A DNA stretch of 64,000 bases from contig OY294048.1 of assembly GCA_958510825.1 (NCBI GenBank), forward strand, positions 17,811,589 through 17,875,588, written 5' to 3'. Positions 11,880 to 23,141 of this stretch are shown here, piece after piece. Within the stretch, counting starts at the first letter, position 1. Every line of letters starts with the position of its first letter. The notes beneath the pieces were generated by a model. It ran no database searches. It saw only the letters and a list, made by a program, of their open reading frames with translations, and had not been told where the DNA came from. Origin of the DNA: Brachypterus glaber (lineage: Eukaryota; Arthropoda; Insecta; Coleoptera; Kateretidae). Both the position numbers and the translations under genes were made by a program.

Positions 11880-12125
11880 GATAATTTTAGAGAGGGCAAT
11901 ATTAGTTTACTCACGAGTAACATATAAAGTTTTATCCAATATATAGGTTAGAAATTCATATGTTTATTAAAATTTTTAATGACAATTACAAGAAAATAAT
12001 TTGACAAGTGACAGTTGAGTGGGTAAAATAAATAATTGTACAATCAATAAATTAAAAGCCACGTGTGGGTTATTACTGAGTTTCTTTATTTAAAATAAAG
12101 CTAGTAATTGTCTTATTATATTATT
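11880..12125 (+). repeat. Solo copy of the 7.6-kb element terminal repeat
   Basis: This matches positions ~18-251 in the same orientation, including AATAATTTGACAAGTGACAG, AAAGCCACGTGTGGGTTATT and TAGTAATTGTCTTATTAT. No partner in inverted orientation is found within several kilobases, so it is a solo end or a truncated element. Confidence 0.75.
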
Positions 12126-13320
12126 CACAGCGCCTGCGCTAGAATAATATTATACGGTAATTTGGACTTTTCAAAAACAATTAAAAATCGTCATAGACAA
12201 AAAATTCTTGGATATAAATTCGTTTCATGAAAAAATAAGAATAAGTCTGATGTCAAGATTTTTGTTAACACAACTCAAGAACGAATAATCTGATCGACAT
12301 GAAATTTTTAGGAAAAATCAAGTTCTACGAGGGAAAGATCCATATAGTTTTTAAAAGCAATCCCCCCAAAAACAAAAAAAGTTATGGAGGGTTACACTTT
12401 TTTAAAAAATAAAAAAACTATGATTTTCTTTTTTTTTTTGTTTTTTTTTTTGTTTTTCGCAAAAATAAAATTAAAAAATTAAAAATTTTGTTTTTTTTTT
12501 GTTTTTTTTTTCTCCCACCACCTAGGTAAGTTGACATTACTTAATCAAAAAGCCGACAGTAATGGAAAGTACTATATCAAGCACACTTAGTAGTGATAGA
12601 TAAAATCAATAGAATCAATACAAACAAAACCGTAACTAGACAGAAAAAACCATTTACAGCTAAAGGACAAGAAATCTTGAATGGATCATCGTAGGGATTT
12701 GAAAATTGGTATGTAAGGACAAAATGAGAATTGAAAATTGACGAAACCAAAAAACAAGATGGCCGTCAAAATTATATTTTTTTAATGGAGTCACAGAAAC
12801 ATGGAATTTGATATAAGAGAACATGGTAACAACTAAAATTGGACAAAATGAAAAAAAAAATAAGGTGAAATCTTGAAAGGAGGCACGCAACACCGACGTT
12901 CACCCCTAAAGTTTTTGCCCAACATAAAAAAATTATATTTTTGAAATAAAAACTTCTTTTGAGCAATTTTTGCTAGGGGAAAATCTTATGGGTTCATAGT
13001 TTTAAGTTTTCACTTCTGTCAGCAGTCCCCATGACTGCCCATGACCTTTTTTTAAATCTTTATTAGTCTAAAATGTTAAATCTTCACTCACGTGGAAAAT
13101 ATAGTATTTTTTTCACTACCAAGTACAATTAATTAGCTATTTATTTATTTTACTAAAATTTAATGAAAAAGCTTATAAATTTAAAATATCACGCTGGCCG
13201 TTCGCGGCCATTAAAAAAAAAATTAATAACTTGACATTTCTGGCAGAAATTTTCTGGTGATCTGCTGAAATTATTAAGTTTGAAAGTGTTTCCGTGTTAA
13301 GTGTAATAAAATATAGAAAA
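12126..13320. other. AT-rich dispersed-repeat territory
   Basis: 12270-12420 matches, in inverted orientation, 52060-52160 (words such as AAAAATCAAGTTCT and ATTCGTTC). Together they mark an uncharacterised dispersed repeat with long A/T runs. No gene is seen. Confidence 0.4.
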
Positions 13321-13449
13321 ATGGAAAGTGAAATGCAAAGTGATGATTCTGGTACTCCCCCAGAAATAAGGGGACATGCGAAAACTGTGAGGGAGAATCT
13401 ATTTCCTCAAAAATCAATATATGGGGGTTGTACCTCTAGTAATCTATGA
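13321..13449 (+). pseudogene. Short 5' fragment resembling a tyrosine-recombinase (Crypton/DUF3504-like) protein
   Basis: ATG at 13321 opens 42 codons ending at TGA 13447. The product has an acidic start, then TPPEIRGHAKTVRENLFPQKS. Arthropod proteins related to Crypton/DUF3504 tyrosine recombinases often begin with an acidic leader and an N-x-L-x-P-x-K-S motif before a Tyr-rich helix. Here the similarity stops after the KS and the frame closes, so this is a broken first exon or fragment. A similar motif occurs at 62386-62276 on the other strand. The assignment rests on a short motif only. Confidence 0.3.
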
Positions 13450-13821
13450 TCCTTACGTTAATATATGGGTTGTATAATCTATGGATGAATATGATGGACC
13501 AATGATTTTCACTTTTCAAAGTGTTTTTTTGTAAAACATGTTTTTAGGTACTAAATTAGTTAATATTTTTTAATTTGTCATGCAATAAATAAATTTGGTA
13601 CCTAAAGACACTTGTAAATAGCAATGTGATTAATTAATTAAGTGAAACGTCAGATGCCAAAACAGCTGAATAAAAATTCATTATTAACCATGGTGCAATT
13701 TCATTATTTTTAGAACCTCTGACGTCATAGGTAGAGAAATAATATTTCTACCAACGAAAAGAACAGTAATAAAGATGTGGTTTTAGGCTGGTGGTGAAAA
13801 ATAGTTATTTATAATACAAGG

Positions 13822-13935
13822 GCGAAAAGTTAAATTTTTTGATTGAGTAGGTTTTTAGAAGGCGAGGGCCGGCGGATAGGGCCGGCCCGAGGGTAATAAA
13901 CCTACGAAATCGGAATTTTACTTTTTGCCCGTGTA
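13822..13935. repeat. Hairpin with GC-rich core
   Basis: GGGCGAAAAGTTAAATTT at the left pairs imperfectly with AATTTTACTTTTTGCCC at the right. The middle reads GGCCGGCGGATAGGGCCGGC. A further AACTTTTCGCCC lies at 14521-14532, so the hairpin may be nested in a larger inverted repeat (13822-14532). Confidence 0.55.
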
Positions 13936-14548
13936 TTATACAATATTTTTTATTCAATTGTTACTAATTATAATAAATTATTAAAATATACTTAATTTTA
14001 AAGTGCAAAAAATATTTTTTTTTACTGTTTTATTACTTATCTAGTTATCCATGACAAATTGCTAACCAATTAAATCGCTACAAAAACAAATGAATCATTT
14101 CTTTTGCTTGCGGTTTAATTTTCAAATTAAAAAAGCTATAGCTTGGTGATTAATTGCTGTTAAAATGTGTCTGTTGTGAAAATAATACTTATGAAACCGT
14201 TCTATGAATATTATAAATACAGAAAGGGATTTTACAATTGAAATGTATTTTTAATTTATTTTAGTGGGTGAATACAGATTAATCAGTTGACATATATTTT
14301 GAGGTTATGTTATGGAAATTTTTTAATTTTGTATGAAATGATTATAATAACTGTATCTGGTCAAAAAGAACAGTTAATTCAAGACCGAAAGTGACCAAAA
14401 GGTCATATTTCTTTATAAATATTACAGTAAAGGTAAAGCATCTTCTTTTAAAAAGCTTAAAAATAACAAGTTTTAGTTAGCGGGAGAAAAAAACTTTTTG
14501 GCCCTAGGGCCATAAAGTTCAACTTTTCGCCCGTAAAACATGAACAAA

Positions 14549-15248
14549 AAGTATCGCTTTTAGAATCAATCGAATAGAAAATAAAATTTGGTGATTTATT
14601 TAAAAATATGTGGTTTTGTTGCATTTACAGTGTCAAGTGAAGGAACATGTTCTTTAACCTTTTTCGCAGTGTAAAGCCATCCAGTCTCTCATAATTGCAG
14701 TCGAAGAAAAAAGTATAAACTAGTTGGGAATATACTATTTTGTACTAAAATAAAAAGAAATAATTGAAAAAATACTTCATTAATGATAGCGCCTTCGCCA
14801 TAATTGTAAATATCCAGCAAAAATTTAAAAAAAATCAATTCAATATGTATTAAGAAACAATTTATTTATTTATTTTTTATTTTAGAAGTATCGCTTTTAG
14901 AATCAATCGAATAGAAAATAATATTTGGTGATTTATTTAAAAATATGTGGTTTTGTTGCATTTACAGTGTCAAGTGAAGGAACATGTTCTTTAACCTTTT
15001 TCGCAGTGTAAAGCCATCCAGTCTCTCATAATTGCAGTCGAAGAAAAAAGTATAACACGTCATTACGCTCTCGCCAAAACTAGTTGGGAATATACTATTT
15101 TGTACTAAAATAAAAAGAAATAATTGAAAAAATACTTTATTAATGATAGCGCCTTCGCCATAATTGTAAATATCCAGCAAAAATTTAAAAAAAATCAATT
15201 CAATATGTATTAAGAAACAATTTATTTATTTATTTTTTATTTTAGAAG
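14549..15248 (+). repeat. Tandem duplication of a ~337-bp unit
   Basis: Unit 1 (14549-14885) and unit 2 (14886-15248) are almost identical, at a 337-bp offset. Unit 2 carries about 22 extra bases (ACACGTCATTACGCTCTCGC) inside the AATAGTATA-type hairpin site near 15055. The unit start also matches 24672-24780. Confidence 0.85.
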
Positions 15249-16189
15249 GAACCCCGGCAGCGTAGTTTATATTTCTTTGAATCCTATGTGAGCCTATTTA
15301 GAACTGAACAGACGTTCCCCATTACTGTACAATAAAGAATTGTGGCTTTGTTTGAATTTTTTTCTTAGAAACGTGATAAATTCTTTTTGTGTTCGTGCGT
15401 TTTTTATAATTTGCATACAATATTTTTTTGTTTTTAAAAGAAAAAAATATCTACTGTTTTATTTAAGGGGTCTTTTTACCTTCAAATTTTAAAAATAATC
15501 TTTTTTTAAACATTTTTATAATCAGAAATAGGGTCATTAAAAAAAAAACAGGCACTCCTGAATGTTCCAGAAATCGATTTCAAGAATTAAAAAGGAATTA
15601 AAAAAAAAATAAAAAAATTTACTAAAAGAACCCTTATCCCTCGTGAGGTGGTGGTATAACTTTGCTTTTCTATATCGCTTTCCAGGTTTTCTCGCTTAAC
15701 GCTTACCCTCCAGGGTGTCACAATTGTGACTTTACTTCTTTATTTTTTCTTTAAGGCAATATTAATCCAATTTTTTTTACGATTTATGGGTAATTTTACG
15801 AATTTAAGCGGGACTACTCTCATATTTTCAGAATTTTTTAGTTATACCCAAATGAATGAATTACGATAATAAAAAAATGTAAGGTCCGCCCTAGTGACCC
15901 ACTTCATTCCCAAGAACGTTTATTATACTTTATTAAAAGAAAAGATTTTTAATAGTACTGAATTTCGTTCTGGAAGTTAATTTAGGTATCTCCGATAGCT
16001 TAAGTGAAAAAGTTTAAATTTTAGAGTAATACTATTAAGGTTGATTTCGTATTCAAATGGGTTGTAACTAACGACTTTTAAACTCATTTAGCATCCTAAT
16101 ATAATTATATAAATTGAAAAACTTAACGCAAAAGTTGGTCTAAATCAACAACCATGACGGGTCAGCCTGTTATTTGCATGAGTCATGTT
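15249..16189. other. Unassigned AT-rich stretch with one repeat end
   Basis: 15525-15590 (AGAAATAGGGTCATTAAAAA, CCAGAAATCGATTTCAAGAA) is the reverse complement of 18655-18733 and 21282-21366, a dispersed family ending AATAACCCTGTATA. Nothing else is recognised. Confidence 0.45.
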
Positions 16190-16682
16190 TTTTTATTTTT
16201 TATTTATTTATTTATTTATTTAAGGATATCCTTTTTACAAAAATATATGTACAATATAATTAAACATGTTATATGGTAACTATAATACTTAACTGAACAC
16301 TTATAATTAATATAATACTTTTTAACTAACTACAACTAAACTTAATTAATATAATACTCTTTTAATGTTATTTTTAAATTTATTTAAAGTTAAATAAAAT
16401 ATATCAGTCATTGATTGTGTTTATTAAATTGGTCATTCTACATAAAGGAAAGTGCATTCCATAATTTTTTCGGTGAAATGGAACAAAAAATAAATTATTA
16501 AACCTTAGGTTTGCTAATCGAACACAGATAGAAAATTGTGGAAGGATTGGTGGACATTTTGTCATGAAGTTTTGAAGCAGTGTATCGGATTTTGGGCATA
16601 ACACGTAAAATAATAAAAATTTTCTACGACCACCTATGAAAACAAAAAATTTCACACGATTTAGAGAGTAAAAAACTGCCAT
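16190..16682 (-). pseudogene. LINE 3' end (Jockey/CR1-like), truncated and frameshifted
   Basis: On the minus strand 16682-16404 encodes a fragment containing RLANLRFNNLFFVPFHRKNY and PLCRMTNLINTIND. This is the characteristic C-terminal region of insect non-LTR retrotransposon polymerases. A frameshift follows: the expected continuation (DIFYLTLNKFKNNIKRVLY) is read in a neighbouring frame just past the stop. The 3' end is a run of AAAT units (plus-strand ATTT, 16190-16222). It is 5'-truncated near 16690 and inactive. Confidence 0.7.
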
Positions 16683-16710
16683 ATTTCATACGCGGGCGAA
16701 ATAATATCAT

Positions 16711-17248
16711 ACATATCGTCTTGTAAATTTCAGAACGTCGTATCTCAAAAAAGACAACTTTACAGAAATGAAAAATAAATCTTTCCCGCATTATTCATAG
16801 GATGAAAATGTATTTTTTTAAACCTAATACATTTTTAATGATTAACTCACCTTAAATCATTTTATTGTGTATAAAATAAATAAATACAAATAAAAACCTA
16901 ATGTTTATAGATACGACTTTTGATGCTCAAAATTAATAATTTTTTTTTGTACGAGCTTTAAAACATTATATTAATATTTTAACAAAATATAAAGTTTTAT
17001 AACATGATAAGATAAGATGTCAAAAAAGCGTCGCCAAATGCAAAAAGTGCGTTTTAAAATAGTCAGTTAACTAGAATTAAGAGATACGAGGTTTAAAAAT
17101 TTATTAATATTTAATCATCTAAGATACGAAGTTACTATTTTGCTTATAATTTTGTTATTTAAAAAAAATAGCAGGTGAAAAAGTCCAAAATCTCAAAATC
17201 GCAAAAAAAATGAGATACGACGTCCTGAAATTTACAAGACGATATGTG
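16711..17248. repeat. Foldback element with ~37-bp arms
   Basis: ACATATCGTCTTGTAAATTT at 16712 has its complement AAATTTACAAGACGATATGT ending at 17247, each continuing into the CGTCGTATCTCA stem. The interior is AT-rich and non-coding. Confidence 0.7.
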
Positions 17249-17460
17249 GAAAGGAAAAGCTATCCTGATCTGTTGTTTTTTAAAATATTTACCAATTTAT
17301 TAGACGTTTTTTATTATATTTTTATGTATGTGATTATGTATTTTTACCATAATTCCACTCTTTTACCTAAAAATTTAAAATAATGGTAATTTTATTTATC
17401 TTTATTTACAAAAACAATTATTTATATTAAATAATTTTATTATTGTTGGGGTCGTGGGAA

Positions 17461-17577
17461 AAATAGTGTACACAACTTGTTGGAAAGTATCTTTCTTGGA
17501 TAGCGACGTTTCTGGCTTGTACTAAACATTCGTCATGAGAAATAAATCACTTTCCGTGCACATTATGTAATATAGCA
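17461..17577. repeat. Variable-core hairpin element
   Basis: It starts AAATAGTGTACACAAC after GTCGTGGGAA and ends TTATGTAATATAGC. The core includes CTTTCTTGGATAGCGACGTT. It shares ends, but not core, with 11541, 34211 and 54631. Confidence 0.5.
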
Positions 17578-17590
17578 CACTTATAGATAA

Positions 17591-17746
17591 GGGAACGTTC
17601 AAGTATTACGTAACGCTACTAGGGGGTGTGGGGGTCATTTTGGAGTGTTACGCCCATGTTAATAGTATAGGAAGATAGCGTTACATGGAGGGGGGTGGGG
17701 GTCCAAAATGATCAAAATTTACGTTACGTAATACTTGAACGTTCCC
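17591..17746. mobile_element. 156-bp MITE, GGGAACGTTC family, copy 2
   Basis: Full-length with near-perfect terminal inverted repeats, flanked by TAA on both sides (probable 3-bp target duplication). It is highly similar to 2358-2515. Confidence 0.8.
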
Positions 17747-18511
17747 TAATATCTATACAGGGTGATCAATAACTGGCATGCCAAAATTTTAAAACTGTAA
17801 TCAATGACAGTTTTCTTATGCAACTTTTAAAACACTACTGTGTTTTTGAAGTTTCCATTCTCAAATTTTAATCTAACAAATTTTTTTAAGCAAGTAAATC
17901 AGTTTTTTTACTTTGCTACCTGCACTGAAAAGGAGGATCCTTTGCGCTAATGACATATGAAATTAGGCCAAATGCTTCGCACTCTTGAATACGTCCAAAA
18001 GCGCCTTCTCTTAACATGAAAATATAATTCACTTGCCAAGATCTTTCTGATTCTTTAACTTAAAATTCTTTGATCTTGTGTAAAATGCAAGTGGCCTTGT
18101 ATCAAAAAAGAAAAATTCTTGGCCAAAGTATTTAAAATTATTCAATTTTTAAAAATCTTAAACTACCAAGAGTGTTGACTACTTTGAGCCAAGAACGTCA
18201 TTTTTTTCAGTTTGCTTGTCATACCTAAAGTTGCGATCTCCAACGTTTAATGTTACAAGTATACAAAATTTTCGGAAAATAAGGTATTTCAAACTGACCG
18301 TTTGGTTGCCGCTGTTATGTACTTTAATATGTACATGCCCAGAAAATTTATATATAGCCGGGCTTTAAGGGAAATTTTGCAGAAAAATTTAGTTTTGATT
18401 CAAAAAATTACCAATTTTGCTTAAAAATGTGTTTGTGCATTAAGGAATGATTTATTAAAGTGGTATATTTGAGCGAACCAATTATTTTTTTCCATTTTTG
18501 ACTCAAAAATG

Positions 18512-18513
<2 letters not shown>
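17747..18513. other. Repeat-end fragment and unassigned sequence
   Basis: 17757-17800 (ACAGGGTGATCAATAACTGG) is one end of the foldback family at 42225 and 55361. The rest shows no gene. Confidence 0.5.

Positions 18514-18591
<78 letters not shown>
18514..18591. repeat. (GA)n microsatellite
   Basis: About 39 uninterrupted GA units. The serine/leucine-repeat open frame across it is an artefact of the repeat. Confidence 0.95.
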
Positions 18592-18594
<3 letters not shown>

Positions 18595-18639
18595 CACCAT
18601 TCTCACGAGTAGTTCGGTTTTTAAAATAAAATGTTTGAT

Positions 18640-18733
18640 TTTTTTAAATTCTTTTTAGTTCTTGAAATTGATTTCTGGAACCATCCAGAATTCCTTTTTT
18701 TGATGACCCTATTTCTGAATAACCCTGTATAGC
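18640..18733. repeat. Dispersed repeat end (…AATAACCCTGTATA family)
   Basis: TTGAAATTGATTTCTGGAAC, GATGACCCTATTTCTGAATA and ACCCTGTATAG match 21282-21366, and match 15525-15590 in reverse. Confidence 0.6.
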
Positions 18734-19220
18734 TTTCTCGGATTTTACGATTTTTATTTATAAGAATTTATAATATATTCTATATATATTTCATATTATG
18801 GAAAAAATTGAAAGCGGCACATATATTATTTTCAATAAATTGCTACGCTAAACTGAAATTGAAAAAACTGCTTCAAGAAAAAGGCGGTCCGTCATTATTT
18901 TATTCGACCCAGATTCTGCTTTAAATTTCCGAAATGTAAAACATAGACTTAGTTAGTTGCAAAACAGGTTTAAGTCTTTTAACAAAAACAAAACACGTTC
19001 ATGTCTAATTTCCTTTGTATTTTAAATTAAAGTTAATTAAAATAAAATGTTATTTTCGTCTTGAAAAACATGCCCAAATGCTCATCGTGCGGGATATACA
19101 CAAAAATTAAAAGTTAAATTTCTTATTATTTTTATTGTTATAGAGATCTATTTATTTATTTATCGTATGGGATAATTAATAAAATAAAATATAAAAAGTT
19201 ATAAAAATTATAAGATATCG

Positions 19221-19314
19221 ATAAGTATGTAAAAACAATGTAATAAACAGAAGATTCTTCTTCTTCTTCTTCTTCTTCTTCTTCTTCTTCTTCTTCTTCT
19301 TCTTCTTCTTCTTC

Positions 19315-19346
<32 letters not shown>

Positions 19347-19444
19347 CTTCTTCTTCTTCTTCTTCTTCTTCTTCTTCTTCTTCTTCTCCTTCTTCTTCTT
19401 CTTCTTCTTCTTCTTGCTATTTATTACACTGTTTTTACATACTT
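19221..19444. repeat. Long (TTC)n microsatellite between inverted arms
   Basis: About 160 bases of TTC units with a few interruptions (19254-19415). They are flanked by AGTATGTAAAAACAATGTAA and its complement TTACACTGTTTTTACATACT. The whole can fold as a stem closed over the repeat. Confidence 0.9.
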
Positions 19445-19904
19445 TATATTTTATGTTTTTACAAATAATTTAAAATTTCAGCATTTATGGGTTAGGATTA
19501 TAAAACTTAATACTTACTTGAAATATAAGGATTTCATATGATACCTTGTTGCTTATAAAATCTCGTAAGAATTCTAGAACAAAAATAAATGAATTAGTAC
19601 CAGATTTGTGTTGGTCCCTTCATCATTAGCCTTAAAGACACTAAAAAAACGATCTGGTTGGCGCAACCAAATCATTACTTAAATATGGACTTACAATTTT
19701 TCTGGTTGCTGTAACCAGAAATCTGGTAAGAGCAACAACACAACTTGTTGTGGTTAACAGAATCAAAACATAGATTTTAAGGATCGGTAAGCACAACAAC
19801 TTATATTATTACCCTCTTCAAATTTCTGTTTGTAGTAACCATAAAAATAGTTGTTCCATATTTAACCCATGAATGCATACTCCGGGCCTCCGAGGCCGGC
19901 AGGT
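19445..19904. other. Unassigned stretch ending in a small hairpin
   Basis: 19620-19860 contains several loose CTGGTT/AACCAG dyads. 19858-19905 is a hairpin: TTTAACC and GGTTAAA around GGCCTCCGAGGCC. No gene is seen. Confidence 0.4.
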
Positions 19905-20545
19905 TAAATAACACTAGGCAACAAAATTTTTGAGATTCAAGTTCAAAATCTTTAAAAAAAAGAGTAGAATTTTGAAAATTTTAGTGTATATTAAAAAAAG
20001 TACGAGGAATTCAAAAATCTATATGTCAAGAACCTACTGTCAGAGTAAGTACGCGAAATAAAAATAAAAAGGTTAAAATGAAAGTGCAGAGTTTACTTAA
20101 TTGCTCATTTGTGGCAAAACTATCAAAATTTTTTAAAAACTTTATAGAACTTAATTTGTAGATTATAAAATTCTCTACAAAAATATTTATACAAATGTTT
20201 TTTTATTTTGCTTAGTTTGCTCCTAAAAAGTAAATAAATGAAAAAGATATAAAATTAACGTACACAGTGTAAACTTTTTTCCCGAGCCCAAAAAATATAT
20301 TTTTCTTATCAATTTAAAGGCGCAGAATCCAAATTTGACCAATAAAAAAATTCAGCACGTCTTATTTTTTAAATTTTAGTACATGCAATTATGTCAATTT
20401 AAAAATAATTTATAAAACAAAATATTGTGTATTGTTTTTTTGTTTTTTTAATGTTTCTACATCATAAAAATGTTACTTTATTACATAAGAACCATAATAC
20501 GTAACATTTCTGTAGTTCATTTTTGACCCCCTAGTAATGATTTTT
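19905..20545 (-). repeat. Dispersed repeat, TAACACTAGGCAACAAA family, copy 1
   Basis: The reverse complement matches 35345-36105 over most of its length, for example GCAGAGTTTACTTAATTGCT, TTTACACTGT and TAACACTAGGCAAC. A third broken copy occupies 32250-33240. Non-coding; class unknown. Confidence 0.75.
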
Positions 20546-20729
20546 GACAATTTTTAGCATGAGTACGTGGCGATAAGCTTGTCCCCTTATGCACCCTTCT
20601 TCTTAGCCTCCATCCCTACTTAGTTTTGTCACATTATCCATTTTTTTAAAATATTTTTTTTTTTCATAATATCCCTATTTATTCTACCTAAGAATTTAAA
20701 GTTTCTATGTTTTAAGTTGGGTATTTTTT

Positions 20730-20910
20730 AACTAATATTGAGTCGCCGAATCCAAATTTGTCCTTGGAATATTTCTGTCCCCATGATTTTAGAACAAAAA
20801 AGGGATAAAATAATGATTTTCTAACATTTTTATCTCATTTTTCTCAGAAAACTTAGGTAACAGAAATATTCTGAGGACAGATTCGGTTTCAGCGACCCAA
20901 AATTAGTTAA
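20730..20910. repeat. Foldback repeat with ~50-bp arms
   Basis: AACTAATATTGAGTCGCCGA pairs with TCAGCGACCCAAAATTAGTT. The stem continues through the GGAATATTTCTGT/ACAGAAATATTC region. Confidence 0.65.
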
Positions 20911-21019
20911 AAAACATATAACTCCAATCGGGGCAAGAAACCTTGTAATTAGCTGTATCTTACAGAAAAATTACTTTATTAAACATCGTTTTAGGAATGC
21001 CTCAATTTAAGTGTTGTTC

Positions 21020-21066
21020 AAGTTTAGTTTGTCTGTTACAAGTCTTGTAACAGACAAACTAAACTT
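21020..21066. repeat. Perfect 47-bp palindrome
   Basis: Arms of 23 bases (AAGTTTAGTTTGTCTGTTAC plus AAG) are exact complements around a single central T. Confidence 0.95.
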
Positions 21067-21281
21067 TGGACAATGGCGTTCTTCCTCAATATGATTGATG
21101 TAGCAGCTTCAAATGCATTTATTGTTTTTACAATGGAAAATCCAAATTTTTACAATTCAAAACTGACCCATAGACGAAGACTCTTTTTAAAAGATTTAGC
21201 AAAGCAGTTCAAAATACCTCACATGCTAAACAGATCTAGAAATCCATGTTTGCTACGGTACGATTTATATATATTTTTTAT

Positions 21282-21366
21282 TCTTTTGTTCTTAAAATCG
21301 ATTTCTAGAACCATCAGGAATTCCTATTTTTTTTTAATGACCTTATTTCTAAATAACCCTGTATAG
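21282..21366. repeat. Dispersed repeat end (…AATAACCCTGTATA family)
   Basis: Same words as 18640-18733 in the same orientation, ending at ACCCTGTATAGG. Confidence 0.6.
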
Positions 21367-21636
21367 GCCAAAATCGGTATATAGGTGCTTCCTAGAATGT
21401 TGACCATGCCCCCTAAATTTGACATGCCCACTACCTATAGATTTAAAAAAAAAAATAATTTTAGCCACTCACAGTCTTTTTGGGCTACCCTGCATTTTCA
21501 TCGTGATAAACTTTATAGATAGATCTATCAGCATATTATCCGGACCTAGGAAAATAATAATATTTATTTTCAATTTGGCCTTGTTTGCTTTTAATAAGTT
21601 CACTTATTGGATTTTCTCTTGTTTGCGATAATGCTC

Positions 21637-23007
21637 CTAAATTATTGATCATGTTCGGAGGCCGGACTTTTGGCATTCATTTATCGAAGACCCAAAATGT
21701 TGAAAAAAGAAGATGCTCTTATTATATTATTATATAATCATAATTATCTTAGGTACCTTATACCTTATTAATCGGCACTCTAAACCATATTTGATTAACT
21801 AGGCCACAATTTTGATTTGTATGTTTTTGGAATACAAAAACCCCTATAAAATGGCTTATGGCTAAATTCGCTGGCAATTTTATATATTATAGACCATTGC
21901 TCTGTTAAGAATTGACCCAAGTTTTAGACTAATCGTATGTAGTTTAAGTTTTAAGTTTTGCAACCCCAAATTAAAGGCCATTAAATTCAATGTTTTAAAT
22001 AACTTATCATAAGGGTTTTTAGTTGTTTGACGGTAATGGAAAAACTAAGAGGTTAGGCTAAAACCTGAAATTGGAAAATGGTATTTTTTCGTTAATATTG
22101 AAAATCAGAAAAAATATCGCAATTATAAACTTTTAATCCTTGAATTAAATCCTACAAAATAACTAAAAATTATAAAATTCTGGCCACTACTTTTTCTGAT
22201 TTCCAATATTGACAAAAAAATAACATTTTCCAATTTATATTTTTAGCCTAACCTGTTAGTTTTTCCATTTTCGTCGGATAACAAAAAACCCTGAAGATAA
22301 GTTGCTTATAACATTGAATAGAGCATTTAATGGCCTTTAATTTAGGGTTGGAAAACTTGAAATAAATAAAGCGAATTATTAAAAAAAAAAATAAAAATAT
22401 CAGCAAAATAATCTGTTATAAAGTTTAGGGGTGTATATCTCTAAAACTGTACATACGATTAGTCTAAAACTTGGGAACATTATTAACATATCAAATTTCC
22501 AGCAAATTTAGCCACAAGCCATTTTATAGCGGTTTTTGTGCGTGTTCCTTTAAAATATCTGTTTATAAACATCTATAGATACCAAGGAATTTTTGACTTA
22601 TATACCGTAGAAAAAATAAGATTTAATATCTATAGATAAGACTCTATGTAATAATAGCGTCTACAGGAGGTCAGGTCAGTAAAAAATTGTTTAAGGTTTT
22701 AAAATATATTGTATTTCATTAACAAATGTAAATTTCAATATTTGGTAAAATTTATTAAATTTAAATGAAAAAAGTATTATTAAATGTATAAAAATACAGT
22801 AAATAATATTACATATTATGTATTTATGAAATTCCAATGGAGGTATATAATGTATTAAAGGTGGGGAGAAACTGAAGAATAATTCTTTCTAAATTTTCTA
22901 TGCTTATATTTATTGTCATCTTTCTCAAAAAAGTCTGTCGAATTCTAACTTCCGCGAGCCCCGGTAAATGAATACAAAAGTCCGGCCTCTGATCGTGGAG
23001 TAATTTA
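21637..23007. mobile_element. 1.37-kb foldback element, arms of several hundred bases
   Basis: The outer ends GGAGGCCGGACTTTTGGCAT and ATACAAAAGTCCGGCCTCTG are complementary. Inner arms also pair, for example TAGACTAATCGTATG with CATACGATTAGTCTA, and AAATGGCTTATGGCTAAATT with AATTTAGCCACAAGCCATTT. No coding potential was seen. Confidence 0.75.
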
Positions 23008-23026
23008 AAATTGGCTAGTTCCGGTC

Positions 23027-23141
23027 TAGAGCACTAGATAGGTAGGTTTGTTAGGGTGGGTGGGTAGTGTTAGTGGTTCCGCAGGTAGGTAGTGTGTAAA
23101 CTACCTACCCACCCTAACAAACCTTCCTATCCAGTGCTCTA
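23027..23141. repeat. Hairpin with ~38-bp arms
   Basis: GAGCACTAGATAGGTAGGTT and AACCTTCCTATCCAGTGCTC pair, and the stem extends through the GTTAGGGTGGGTGGGTAG block. Confidence 0.85.

Noticed and set aside
18421..18606. Serine/leucine-repeat protein on the minus strand
   Set aside because: Pure translation of a (GA)n microsatellite.
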